Assembly (NCBI RefSeq): GCF_004765795.1
Contig: NZ_SBIV01000002.1
Location: 124,001 to 188,000, forward strand
Origin: Halorussus marinus
Lineage (GTDB): Archaea; Halobacteriota; Halobacteria; Halobacteriales; Haladaptataceae
Length of the DNA: 64,000 nucleotides
Direction: 5' to 3'
Shown here in pieces: positions 16,769 through 25,408 of the stretch; position 1 is the stretch's first letter, and the number at the start of each line of letters is the position of its first letter. The notes beneath the pieces are model-generated. The model did not search any database, had not been told where the DNA came from, and saw only the letters and a list, made by a program, of their open reading frames with translations. Made by a program: the position numbers and the translations under genes.

Positions 16769-18004
16769 ATGGTGCGCAACTACGCGGAGCTCCACGACCC
16801 GAACGCCGAGTACACGATGCGGGACCTCTCGTCGGCGTCGATGGGGCTGGACCGCGAGCGCGGCGACCGCGAGGTCGAGATCACGGACGTCCAGACCACG
16901 ATGATCGACGGGAACTTCCCGTGGACGCTCGTGCGCGTGTACACCGACGCGGGCGTGGTCGGGACCGGCGAGGCCTACTGGGGCGCGGGCGTCCCCGAAC
17001 TCGTCCAGCGGATGAGGCCGTTCCTCGTCGGCGAGAACCCCCTCGACATCGACCGACTGTACGAGCACCTCGTCCAGAAGATGTCGGGCGAGGGCTCGAT
17101 CGAGGGCGTCACCGTCACCGCGATCTCGGGGATCGAGGTCGCGCTCCACGACCTCGCCGGAAAGCTGCTGGGCGTGCCCGCCTACCAGCTACTCGGCGGG
17201 AAGTATCGCGACGAGGTGCGGGTGTACTGCGACTGTCACACCGCCGACGAAGCCGACCCCGAGGCCTGCGCCGACGAGGCCGAACGCGTCGTCGAGGAAC
17301 AGGGCTACGACGCGCTGAAGTTCGACCTCGACGTGCCCTCGGGCCACGAGAAGGATCGGGCGAACCGCCACCTCCGGAACCCCGAGATCGACCACAAGGT
17401 CGAGATCGTCGAGGCGGTCACCGAGCGCGTGGGCGACCGGGCGGACGTGGCCTTCGACTGCCACTGGACGTTCTCGGCCGGGAGCGCCAAGCGACTCGCG
17501 ACCGCGTTAGAGGCCTACGACGTCTGGTGGCTCGAAGACCCCGTTCCGCCGGAGAACCACGACGTCCAGAAGAACGTCACCCACTCGACGACCGTGCCGA
17601 TCGCGGCGGGCGAGAACGTCTACCGCAAGCACGGCCAGCGCCGCCTCCTCGAAGAGCAGGCGGTCGACATCGTCGCGCCCGACATGCCGAAGGTCGGCGG
17701 GATGCGCGAGACCCGCAAGATCGCCGACGTGGCCGACACCTACTACACGCCGGTCGCGATGCACAACGTCTCCTCGCCGGTCGCCACGATGGCCTCCGCC
17801 CACGTCGGCACCGCCATCCCGAACTCGCTTGCGGTCGAGTACCACAGCTACCAGCTCGGCTGGTGGGAGGACCTCGTCGAGGAGGACGTCATCGAGGACG
17901 GCTACATCGAGATTCCCGAGGAGCCGGGGCTCGGCGTGACCCTCGACATGGACGTCGTCGAGGAGAAGATGGTCGCCGGCGAGACGTTGTTCGACGAAGC
18001 GTAG
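16769..18004 (+). CDS. gad: D-gluconate dehydratase-like enolase-superfamily enzyme
   Basis: 411 residues, mandelate racemase/muconate lactonizing subgroup. Metal ligands visible are D230 (AFDCHW), the Glu of WLEDP and the Glu of AAGENVYR; a catalytic His is in MHNVSSP and a catalytic Lys region in DALKFDLD. The N-terminus MVRNYAELHDPNAEYTMRDLS matches haloarchaeal gluconate dehydratases. It dehydrates gluconate (possibly also galactonate) to 2-keto-3-deoxygluconate in the semi-phosphorylative Entner-Doudoroff pathway. The last codons and stop lie inside the first hairpin of the palindrome array. Confidence 0.87.
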   Translation: MVRNYAELHDPNAEYTMRDLSSASMGLDRERGDREVEITDVQTTMIDGNFPWTLVRVYTDAGVVGTGEAYWGAGVPELVQRMRPFLVGENPLDIDRLYEHLVQKMSGEGSIEGVTVTAISGIEVALHDLAGKLLGVPAYQLLGGKYRDEVRVYCDCHTADEADPEACADEAERVVEEQGYDALKFDLDVPSGHEKDRANRHLRNPEIDHKVEIVEAVTERVGDRADVAFDCHWTFSAGSAKRLATALEAYDVWWLEDPVPPENHDVQKNVTHSTTVPIAAGENVYRKHGQRRLLEEQAVDIVAPDMPKVGGMRETRKIADVADTYYTPVAMHNVSSPVATMASAHVGTAIPNSLAVEYHSYQLGWWEDLVEEDVIEDGYIEIPEEPGLGVTLDMDVVEEKMVAGETLFDEA

Positions 18005-18018
18005 CTTCGTCGGGCTCG
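17989..18018 (+). repeat. 30-bp direct repeat, copy 1 (over the gad stop codon)
   Basis: A 30-bp sequence identical to 18087-18116. It contains the palindrome CGACGAAGC-GTA-GCTTCGTCG (17992-18012); the gad stop codon (18002-18004) is in its loop and stem. The offset between copies is 98 bp. Confidence 0.9.
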
Positions 18019-18148
18019 CGGAGCTTGCTCCGCGGCGTTCGACCCGGCCTAAGCCGGGTCAAACCGGCGAATCTTCGATTCGACTCGTTCGACGAAGCGT
18101 AGCTTCGTCGGGCTCGAAAATCTCCGATCGGAGCCGTTCGACGGCTCC
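17992..18148. repeat. Array of seven palindromes (hairpin cluster)
   Basis: Consecutive perfect inverted repeats: 17992-18012 (9-bp arms, gta loop), 18017-18034 (8 bp, tt), 18041-18060 (8 bp, ctaa), 18068-18082 (6 bp, ttc), 18090-18110 (9 bp, gta, a copy of the first), 18122-18133 (CTCCGATCGGAG) and 18130-18148 (8 bp, tcg); the last two overlap and exclude each other. Linkers are similar: ggctcg, gcgttcg, actcgtt, ggctcg. It could end gad transcripts, encode a structured RNA, or be a haloarchaeal palindromic repeat element. It encodes no protein. Confidence 0.9.
18087..18116 (+). repeat. 30-bp direct repeat, copy 2
   Basis: Identical to 17989-18018, but outside any gene, with the same internal 9-bp hairpin at 18090-18110. 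Confidence 0.9.
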
Positions 18149-18220
18149 GTCTCGACCGTCTGAAAACACCGCGTGGGACGTGGGTCCCGAGATTCTTCGA
18201 CGGAGGAGACCGGATGCGCG

Positions 18221-18754
18221 CTACTGAACGAGCGATTCGAGGCGTTTGCGGAGGTCTTTTGCCGCGTTTGTGACCCGTCGCCGACGGCGGGATTTGGCAT
18301 CGACCGTCGTGTCGTGGCTCTCGATCCAACGGCGCATCGTACTGCTACCGGCTTCCCGGTCGATGCCGACCTGCCGGATGTGTTTGATCGGGTGGCGCAG
18401 CCAGTTGTACTCCTCGTGGGCGAACACGTCGAGATACTCCGGCGAGTGGGCGATGAGGATGACGTGGAGCTGTCTGTCGGCCAGCCGTGACTGTCGATAC
18501 GTCCAGCTACCGTTTGGCTCCGCTCCGACCGGCGGCCGGTGGTACCACGCCAGCGGGTCCCACTCGAACCCGTGTTCTCTGAGCGTCTCCGTGAACTCGT
18601 CCAGCGGTTGCTCGATGGTGCCGACGTATTCGGTGTCCAGAAGGCGGTACTCGGGCTGGCCGAAAGTGCGCGCGAGTCGGGTGAGCGAGGGCCCGAGTCG
18701 CTGTCTCACGAGGTAGGGAACGTCCGGTTCGAGAGTTTCGACGATGCTCCGCAT
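18221..18754 (-). CDS. Unrecognised haloarchaeal protein, 177 aa
   Basis: I recall similar uncharacterised haloarchaeal proteins but no function. Visible features: an N-terminal helical part (VRQRLGPSLTRLARTFG), a WDPLAWYHRP segment, GSWTYRQSRLADRQLHVILIAH, then HEEYNWLRHPIKHIRQ, and a strongly basic C-terminus (AKSRRRRRVTNAAKDLRKRL). It is much less acidic than its neighbours. No membrane segment. The hairpin array lies just 3' of it on one side, and a gene-free 230 bp on the other. The basic tail would suit nucleic-acid contact; this is inference. Confidence 0.65.
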   Translation of the reverse strand: MRSIVETLEPDVPYLVRQRLGPSLTRLARTFGQPEYRLLDTEYVGTIEQPLDEFTETLREHGFEWDPLAWYHRPPVGAEPNGSWTYRQSRLADRQLHVILIAHSPEYLDVFAHEEYNWLRHPIKHIRQVGIDREAGSSTMRRWIESHDTTVDAKSRRRRRVTNAAKDLRKRLESLVQ

Positions 18755-18958
18755 TTAGTACCCACTGGGTTTCCAGCACCTCAAAACTATTGCACGCCCC
18801 GAGAAACGCGAGCGTAGTGAGACGCCGCGACGGCCTGATCCGAACGGGCCCACGCCGTGCTGAGACTTTCCGCCGTATCCCGGGCGATTATTGTCATCCG
18901 CCAGTAGATTCTACAGGACCGTTCGATCCCGAAACAAGTTCGCCCGAGACGGCCGGTC

Positions 18959-18963
18959 AAAAA
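18959..18963 (-). terminator. U5 tract after the membrane-protein gene
   Basis: AAAAA on the plus strand, 22 nt past the stop at 18985; a minus-strand U-tract. Confidence 0.45.
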
Positions 18964-18984
18964 CGCGCTGAGAGCCCACCGGGG

Positions 18985-19596
18985 CTACTCAGACGGCACC
19001 TGAACCAACGCGGGATTCACCTGCCGACCCACCCACAGGAGACTCCCGACCAGCAACACCACCGCGGCGGGGACGAGCCACTGAAAGACGGTCACGACGG
19101 CAGTGGAGGCCTGAATTCCGAAGACGATGAGGACGATCGGCCCACAGCAGGCCGCCCCGGACGCCAGCGCCGGAACGCCGGCCAGCAGTCCCGAGGTCGA
19201 CGAGCCGATGCCACAGGCGGTCGGCTGGGTCCACGCGAGGTACGTCACGGCGAGATTGAGCCCGACGAGCACGGCGACCCCGAGCCCGACGACGGTGTTC
19301 AGCGAGAACAGATAGGTGGCGACCCCGAACTCGACGAGCGCGACCGGTTCGAACGAGAGAGCGCCGTTGGCCGGACGGAAGAGCTTCCCCATCGGGTCCG
19401 AGGCGACGAGGACTCCCACGTCGGTGCGCCCGAACGTCAGGAGATCGCCGAGCCAGAGGTACGCCACCAGATAGAGCGCCGTGACGCCGCCGAACACCGC
19501 GAATCCGTCGCGTCGGCCGAGGGCGGCGACGACCGCGTACCGAGTCCGGGAGACGGTCCGACGAATCGCCCCGCGCTCGCCGGTGTCGGTCGCCAT
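18985..19596 (-). CDS. Polytopic membrane protein, 203 aa
   Basis: Start MATDTGERGAIRRTVSRTRYAVV at 19596, with its ATG overlapping the stop of the DUF3179 gene (ATGA). About five hydrophobic segments: GFAVFGGVTALYLVAYLWL, FEPVALVEFGVATYLF, VGLGVAVLVGLNLAVTYLAW, GVPALASGAACCGPIVLIVFG and WLVPAAVVLLVGSLLWVG. The CC pair in ASGAACCGPIV recalls thiol-active or metal-handling membrane proteins, but I know no function. Coupling to the DUF3179 gene implies a joint role. Confidence 0.8.
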   Translation of the reverse strand: MATDTGERGAIRRTVSRTRYAVVAALGRRDGFAVFGGVTALYLVAYLWLGDLLTFGRTDVGVLVASDPMGKLFRPANGALSFEPVALVEFGVATYLFSLNTVVGLGVAVLVGLNLAVTYLAWTQPTACGIGSSTSGLLAGVPALASGAACCGPIVLIVFGIQASTAVVTVFQWLVPAAVVLLVGSLLWVGRQVNPALVQVPSE

Positions 19597-20705
19597 CAGC
19601 CCACCACCGCCGTGCTCGGGTAGAACCCAGACCACGCGAACCACATGGCGTCGAACGCGTACGCTCGGTCCAGCGGGAGCGCCGCCGGATCGTGGGCGGT
19701 GGCGTCGCCGGCGATCGCCCGCCCGTCCTCGTAGTCGAACGACGCGCCGTCCGGGTTCCGGTACACGTAGCCCGTCTCGAGTTCGGAGTCGTAGACCGCC
19801 AGATGCGGAGTGTCGCCCGCCGTCCCCGACAGGAGGCGGTCCTCGCGGAGCGCGTCCGCCTCGAACGCGATCCGCCCCTCGTCGGTCCGAGCGCCGATCA
19901 CGACGCGCTTGGCCGGGAACGTGTCGTCGTCGCCGAGCGCCGGGAACAGCGTCGAGTCCCGGTCGTAGTAGCCGCCCCGATTCGGGACGTAGGTGCCGTA
20001 CGGATCGGTCCCGTAGTCCCGGACGTGACCGGTCTCCTCGGTGAGGACCGCCGTCTCGGGGACGGCCGCCTTCCACCGGCCCCACCGAGTCCAGACCAGT
20101 CGGAACTCCCGGAGGGATTCGCCCTCGAGTGGGCCCGAGATAGCGGTGCCGAGGATCTGGGGCCACCGGCTGTCGGTCTCGCGGTCGTACATGATCAGGT
20201 TGTTGTTGACCAGATCGCCCGAGACGCCGAACTCAGTCTCGCCCCGGCGAAACCCCATCGCGGTGCCGGTCAGCGGGCAGTAGGTTATCGCCACCGGCTC
20301 GCCGCCGATCGCGTCGTTCGCGACCTCGTGGTGGACCAAAATTCGGCGGGGATAGGCCTTCGCCTCGCCGTTTCGAACGACACCGAACACAACTGCCCTG
20401 TCGTCGAGGTCCGCGTCGGCCGCCTCGGCCGGCCGGAACGTCGGCTCGTCGATCGACGGGATGCCGTCTTTCGGCGGGCCGCCGTTCTGGATCTCGCTCC
20501 GGAGCGCGTCGAACTCGTGCTCGACCGGGAGCGTCGACCGGGCGAGCGGAATCCCGGCCTCGACCCGGCTCGCGGTCGGCGACGCGGTGCCCGCTGTCGT
20601 CGATTCGGCCGCGTCGTCGACCGACGGACCGGCGCTGGTACACCCCGCGAGCGAGACCGCCGCCGCGACCGCCCCGAGAAACCGCCGCCGTGAAGTCGGA
20701 GTCAT
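19596..20705 (-). CDS. DUF3179-domain exported lipoprotein
   Basis: 369 residues starting MTPTSRRRFLGAVAAAVSLAGC: a twin-arginine motif (RRRFLG) and lipobox (LAGC), so exported folded and anchored by lipid. The body carries DUF3179 hallmarks: DGIPSIDEPTF, ITYCPLTGTAMGF with a cysteine, FGVSGDLVNNNLIMYDRETDS and FDYEDGRAIAGD near the end. DUF3179 proteins are extracytoplasmic and of unknown function. The ATGA overlap with the following membrane protein indicates translational coupling. Confidence 0.88.
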   Translation of the reverse strand: MTPTSRRRFLGAVAAAVSLAGCTSAGPSVDDAAESTTAGTASPTASRVEAGIPLARSTLPVEHEFDALRSEIQNGGPPKDGIPSIDEPTFRPAEAADADLDDRAVVFGVVRNGEAKAYPRRILVHHEVANDAIGGEPVAITYCPLTGTAMGFRRGETEFGVSGDLVNNNLIMYDRETDSRWPQILGTAISGPLEGESLREFRLVWTRWGRWKAAVPETAVLTEETGHVRDYGTDPYGTYVPNRGGYYDRDSTLFPALGDDDTFPAKRVVIGARTDEGRIAFEADALREDRLLSGTAGDTPHLAVYDSELETGYVYRNPDGASFDYEDGRAIAGDATAHDPAALPLDRAYAFDAMWFAWSGFYPSTAVVG

Positions 20706-20896
20706 GCCCGCCGGTAGCCCCCGAGTATAGTTAACGCTTCTACGACTGTGGCGTCGGGACGCACACCCGCCGGTATCCCGGCACGGCGCCCCCGAGACCA
20801 CAGCCACAAACGCCAAACCGGAGAGTCTCGATTACACCCTGCGGGTCGTTCGCAGTCCGTCGCGGGCGTTCGAGAACCTACGGAGGCACACATTCG

Positions 20897-21637
20897 ATGA
20901 CGACACCATCACGAGACACGGAGCGTACTCGGCGAGCGTCCAGTTCCGACAGATCCGACCGCCCGATCGCCGACCGGGCCAAGCGCGCCGCGTCGGCCGC
21001 CGTCGGCGGCGCGCTCGTCGTCGGCGGTCTGCGGCGCCGCTCGCTCTCGGGAGCGGGGGCGGCGCTGGTCGGCGGCTGGCTGATGTCCCGAGCCCTCGGG
21101 TCCCGACCCGACCCGGACGGGCAAGACGTCCCCACCCGACCGACCGGCCCGGTGACGTTCAGCCGGTCGAAGACCGTCGGCGCGTCCGCCGACGAGTGCT
21201 ACGAGACCTGGCGGGATCCCGATCAGCTCTCCCGGATCATGGCGGAGTTCGCAGACGTGACCCGGTCGGGCGACGATCGCTTTCGGTGGACCGTCCACGG
21301 CCCGCTCGGCCGAGACGTCTCCTGGGAGACCCGGATCGCGGAGGCCGAACCGGGCGAAGTGCTCCGCTGGGAGACGCCGCCGGACGCGACGCTCCCCAAC
21401 GAGGGCGAGGTCCGCTTTCGGCCGGCGGCCGGCGACCGGGGGACGGTCGTGACGCTGTCGCTCAGCTTCGACCCGCCGGGCGGCGCGGTCGGTGGGACCG
21501 CGCTCGATCGGCTCGGTGTCGTCCCCGAGACCCTCGCGGGCGAGGCGCTGGGGCGGTTCAAGAGCCTCGTCGAGAGCGGCGAGATTCCGACGACGGAGGC
21601 GAACCCGTCGGCCCGCGGGAGCGGGGATCTGATATGA
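20897..21637 (+). CDS. SRPBCC-family protein with N-terminal hydrophobic segment
   Basis: 246 residues. A Gly/Ala-rich amphipathic stretch (AASAAVGGALVVGGLRRRSL...AALVGGWLMSRAL, about 32-70) precedes an SRPBCC/START-type ligand-binding domain (VTFSRSKTVGASADECYETWRDPDQLSRIM ... FKSLVESGEIPTTE). Such proteins often precede a zinc alcohol dehydrogenase; here the dehydrogenase starts 13 bp downstream, so they form an operon. The ligand is unknown. A membrane-associated lipid or aldehyde handling role is inference. Confidence 0.85.
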   Translation: MTTPSRDTERTRRASSSDRSDRPIADRAKRAASAAVGGALVVGGLRRRSLSGAGAALVGGWLMSRALGSRPDPDGQDVPTRPTGPVTFSRSKTVGASADECYETWRDPDQLSRIMAEFADVTRSGDDRFRWTVHGPLGRDVSWETRIAEAEPGEVLRWETPPDATLPNEGEVRFRPAAGDRGTVVTLSLSFDPPGGAVGGTALDRLGVVPETLAGEALGRFKSLVESGEIPTTEANPSARGSGDLI

Positions 21638-21650
21638 GAGGTGATCGCAC

Positions 21651-22820
21651 ATGAGAGCACTCACTTGGCACGGCGAACAGGACGTTCGGGTCGAGGAAGT
21701 CCCCAGACCCGAGATCGTGAATCCGACCGACGCGATCGTCGAGGTCACGGCCACCGCCATCTGTGGCTCGGACCTCCACCTCTACAACGGCCGGATGCCG
21801 ACGATGCGCGAGGGCGACGTCCTCGGCCACGAACCGATGGGCGAGGTGGTCGAGGTCGGGACCGACGTCGAGACCCTCGCGGAGGGCGACCGGGTCGTGG
21901 TCCCGTTCACGATCAGCTGTGGCTCGTGTTGGTTCTGCGAGAACGACATGTACTCGCTGTGTGACAACTCGAACCCGAACGCCGAGCTCGCCCGGGAGAT
22001 GATGGGCCAGTCGCCCGCGGGGCTGTTTGGCTACTCGCACCTGCTCGGGGGCTACGCCGGCGGGCAGGCGGAGTACCTGCGGGTGCCCTACGCCGACGTG
22101 GGGCCGGTGAAAGTCGACTCCGAGTTGCCCGACGAGCAGGTGTTGTTTCTCTCGGACGTCTTCCCGACCGGCTACATGGCCGCCGAGAACGCCGAGATCG
22201 AGGACGAGGACACGGTCGCGGTCTGGGGGTGTGGACCGGTCGGACAGTTCGCGATCCAGAGCGCCGAACTGCTCGGCGCCGACCGCGTGATCGCGATCGA
22301 CCGGGTCCCCGAACGCCTGGAGATGGCCCGGGAGTACGGCGGCGCCGAGACCATCCACTACGAGGACGAGGACGTCTACGACCGGCTGATGGAGATGACC
22401 GGCGACCGCGGGCCCGACCGGTGTATCGACGCGGTCGGGACCGACGCCCACGGCACGGGACTCGCCGCGGCGTCGGACCGGGCGAAACAGAAGGCGAAGT
22501 TAGAGGACGACCGCCCGTACGTGCTCCGGGAGGCGATCCGGTGCTGTCGGAAGGGCGGGACCCTCTCAGTCCCGGGCGTCTACGTCGGGCGGGTGGACAA
22601 CCTCCCGTTCGGGGCGGCGATGAACAAGGCGCTGACCATAAACACGGGCCAGACGCACGTCCAGCGCTACCTCGACCCGCTGTTGGAGACGATCGAGTCG
22701 GGCGAGATCGACCCCTCGTTCGTCGTCACCCACCGGGCGGATCTGGCGGACGGGCCGGAGCTCTACGAGACGTTCAACGACAAGGACGACGACTGCATCA
22801 AGGTGATACTGGAGCCGTAG
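21651..22820 (+). CDS. Zinc-dependent alcohol dehydrogenase (formaldehyde dehydrogenase-like)
   Basis: 389 residues of the MDR superfamily. Catalytic zinc ligands are Cys in [12 protein letters not shown] and His-Glu in LGHEPMGEV; four structural-zinc cysteines are in [15 protein letters not shown]. The nucleotide fold motif is [12 protein letters not shown] followed by an Asp ([10 protein letters not shown]), which favours NAD. The length and the long central insertion are like the glutathione-independent formaldehyde dehydrogenase group. It is co-transcribed with the SRPBCC gene. Substrate not determined. Confidence 0.9.
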   Translation: MRALTWHGEQDVRVEEVPRPEIVNPTDAIVEVTATAICGSDLHLYNGRMPTMREGDVLGHEPMGEVVEVGTDVETLAEGDRVVVPFTISCGSCWFCENDMYSLCDNSNPNAELAREMMGQSPAGLFGYSHLLGGYAGGQAEYLRVPYADVGPVKVDSELPDEQVLFLSDVFPTGYMAAENAEIEDEDTVAVWGCGPVGQFAIQSAELLGADRVIAIDRVPERLEMAREYGGAETIHYEDEDVYDRLMEMTGDRGPDRCIDAVGTDAHGTGLAAASDRAKQKAKLEDDRPYVLREAIRCCRKGGTLSVPGVYVGRVDNLPFGAAMNKALTINTGQTHVQRYLDPLLETIESGEIDPSFVVTHRADLADGPELYETFNDKDDDCIKVILEP

Positions 22821-22866
22821 GGGCGGCGGGAGCGAGTCCGGGCGCGCCGCGAGCGCCGCCGGGCCC

Positions 22867-23409
<543 letters not shown>

Positions 23410-23508
23410 GGGCGATCGTAGGGGCCCCGAACGGTTAGGTCTGCGGGAAACGGAAGGCGACGACTCGGCCCGGGTCGTCGGCGGACCGAGGCCGCGGCCG
23501 CCCGACCG

Positions 23509-24162
23509 CTACAACACGTCGAGGACCACGACCGAGAGGTAGAGCTGGCCGAGCCCCGCGAGGATCATCACCACCGCGGCCGCCCGTTCGAGCGTCCCGG
23601 CGTACCGGCCGAGGTCTCGCCACGCCTCGACGCCCGCGCTCGCGAGGAGAGTGACCCCGACCAGCGGCGCGGCGACCGCGCCGGCGTAGGCGCCGAGGAC
23701 CGCGACGCCCCGGACCGGCGGGAACGCGAGCGCCTGCGTGACCACCCCGAGGAAAAGCGGCGCGACACAGCCGGCGGCCGCGACGGCGTACGCCGCGCCG
23801 AAGGCTCCAAAGCCCGCGACCGACTCGGGGCGCGCCGGGAGCGCGACCCGGAGGTCGGGCGCGCGGCCGGTCAGCGTCAGGGCGCCGAACGCGACGAGGC
23901 CGACGCCGACGACGGGTTCGAACAGCGGCAGGAGCGTCGTGACGGTCCGACCGAGCGCGAACGCGAGCGCCGCGACCGCCGCGAGCGAGACCAGCGCGCC
24001 GGACGCGGCGGCGGCCGCCGCGGCGACCGCCGACTCGTCGCCGCTCTCGTTGACGTAGTAGCCGACGTACCCCGGAAGGAGCGGGAACGCGCACGGCGCG
24101 AAGAACGTCGTCACGCCCGTGCCGGCGGCGAACGCGAGTGCGCCGACGAACCCCGAGGTCAT
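23509..24162 (-). CDS. ccdA: CcdA-like thiol-disulfide transport membrane protein
   Basis: 217 residues from the ATG that overlaps the TlpA-like gene by 4 bp. Six hydrophobic segments. The two conserved half-cysteines are visible: TFFAPCAFPLLPGYVGYY in the first segment and AAAGCVAPLFLGV in the fourth. CcdA passes electrons from cytoplasmic thioredoxin to extracytoplasmic thiol proteins for cytochrome c or CuA maturation. Its partners upstream in the operon, TlpA-like and Sco-like, are the expected recipients. Confidence 0.9.
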   Translation of the reverse strand: MTSGFVGALAFAAGTGVTTFFAPCAFPLLPGYVGYYVNESGDESAVAAAAAAASGALVSLAAVAALAFALGRTVTTLLPLFEPVVGVGLVAFGALTLTGRAPDLRVALPARPESVAGFGAFGAAYAVAAAGCVAPLFLGVVTQALAFPPVRGVAVLGAYAGAVAAPLVGVTLLASAGVEAWRDLGRYAGTLERAAAVVMILAGLGQLYLSVVVLDVL

Positions 24163-24683
24163 GGCGTCGCGAGCGCGTCGTCGACCGCCCCGCGAAGGTC
24201 GGTCGCGTCCGTGAGGCCGGAGTCGGACCACCGGACCGCGCCCTCGGCGTCGAACACCGCGACGTACGGGAGGCCGCTCGCGCCGAGCGCGGACATGAGT
24301 TCGCTGTCCGGGTCGAGGCCGAGCGCCCACGCGCCGTCGTTCTCGCGCCACCACTCGCGCAGGTCCTCGCGCGAGAGCGACCCGCCGAGTCGCTCGTTGG
24401 TGACCGAGATCATCGCCACCTCCTCGCCGTACGACTCCCGGACGGTCGCGAGGGCATCCATCTGCTCTTTGCAGGGACTACACCACGTCGCGAAGAGGTC
24501 GACGACCGTCACGGCGTCCGCGGCGGGGACGCGGCGTTCGCCCGCCTCCGACCCGGGGGCGTCCATCGTCGTCACTTCGATCGGGAGTCCCGAACCTGAC
24601 GCGGCGTCGTTGCGAACCGCCCACGCGCTCGCGCCCGTCAGGCCGAGTCCCCCGAGCGCGAGCAGGACGCGTCGGCGGTTCAT
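24159..24683 (-). CDS. TlpA-like thioredoxin-fold protein, exported
   Basis: 174 residues starting MNRRRVLLALGGLGLTGASAWAV: twin-arginine-like signal or N-terminal anchor. The redox motif is FATWCSPCKEQM; LPYVAVFDAEGAV carries the cis-proline typical of thioredoxin folds. It should reduce specific extracytoplasmic disulfides, receiving electrons from CcdA. It overlaps the genes on both sides by 4 bp (Sco upstream, CcdA downstream), so the three proteins are made together. Confidence 0.88.
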   Translation of the reverse strand: MNRRRVLLALGGLGLTGASAWAVRNDAASGSGLPIEVTTMDAPGSEAGERRVPAADAVTVVDLFATWCSPCKEQMDALATVRESYGEEVAMISVTNERLGGSLSREDLREWWRENDGAWALGLDPDSELMSALGASGLPYVAVFDAEGAVRWSDSGLTDATDLRGAVDDALATP

Positions 24684-25345
24684 GACCGGACGGTTTCGAG
24701 GTCCGACAGTATCCGCTCGGCGTCGGGCGAGTCGGTCCGGTACGCCCGTTCGACGTACCCATCGGCGTTCACGAGCAGGGTCAGGGCCGTGTGGGTGAAC
24801 ATGTACATGTCCATGTCCTCGGGCTCGGTCCGCTCGAACATCACGCCGAACTGCTCTTGGACGACCTGCGTGGCTCGGTCTTCGGACGCCGGCCGGAGGA
24901 ACGCCCAGTTGTCGGCGTCGGTCGCGACGTTCATCTCGTCGGCGTACGTCCGGAGGCGGTCGGCGTCGTCGCGGGCCGGGTCGAACGTGGTCGGGAAGAA
25001 CGCCACCTCGTCGGCGTAGCCCTCGTTCAGCGTGTGGGTGTGGACGTTGCGCATCGTCGACAACAGCACCGGACACACCGTGTTGCAGTGGCTGTAGAAG
25101 AAAGTCAGGACGCTCGGTCTGTCGATCGCGCGGAGTTCGACCGTGCGGTCGTCGAGCGGCGCGGGGAGCGCCACGTCCGGTATCCGTTGGCCCCACGCCG
25201 GGTAGGGCGCGTCCTCGCTGTCGAACTCCCGGTCGGGTTCGCCGAGCGCGACGTTCGGGTTCGAGTCGAGGACGCTCGCACACCCCGCCGTCCCGCCCGC
25301 GAGGCCGACGGCGGCCGCGGTTCGGAGGTACTCTCGCCGGTCCAT
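24680..25345 (-). CDS. Sco1/SenC-like copper chaperone lipoprotein
   Basis: 221 residues starting MDRREYLRTAAAVGLAGGTAGC: twin-arginine and lipobox. The Sco motif is FFYSHCNTVCPVLL (CxxxC, the copper and redox cysteines), followed by FFPTTFDPARDDADRLRTYAD and a distal His in MYMFTHTALTLLV. Sco proteins deliver copper to the CuA site of haem-copper oxidases and keep its cysteines reduced. First gene of the Sco-TlpA-CcdA operon, which forms a plausible complete CuA-maturation relay. Confidence 0.9.
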   Translation of the reverse strand: MDRREYLRTAAAVGLAGGTAGCASVLDSNPNVALGEPDREFDSEDAPYPAWGQRIPDVALPAPLDDRTVELRAIDRPSVLTFFYSHCNTVCPVLLSTMRNVHTHTLNEGYADEVAFFPTTFDPARDDADRLRTYADEMNVATDADNWAFLRPASEDRATQVVQEQFGVMFERTEPEDMDMYMFTHTALTLLVNADGYVERAYRTDSPDAERILSDLETVRS

Positions 25346-25408
25346 ACTCCCGGGTAGCCGTCGCGCCCTGAAAGGTAGTCTGGTGCGATTCTCGAAAACC
25401 CGCGACGG

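Noticed and set aside
17992-18148. CRISPR array or transposon end at the palindrome cluster
   Set aside because: Repeats are not regularly spaced and have no cas genes; there is no transposase and no target-site duplication.
18173-18490. 105-residue plus-strand frame between the palindrome array and 18490
   Set aside because: It overlaps the better minus-strand 177-aa gene and has no domain or promoter support.
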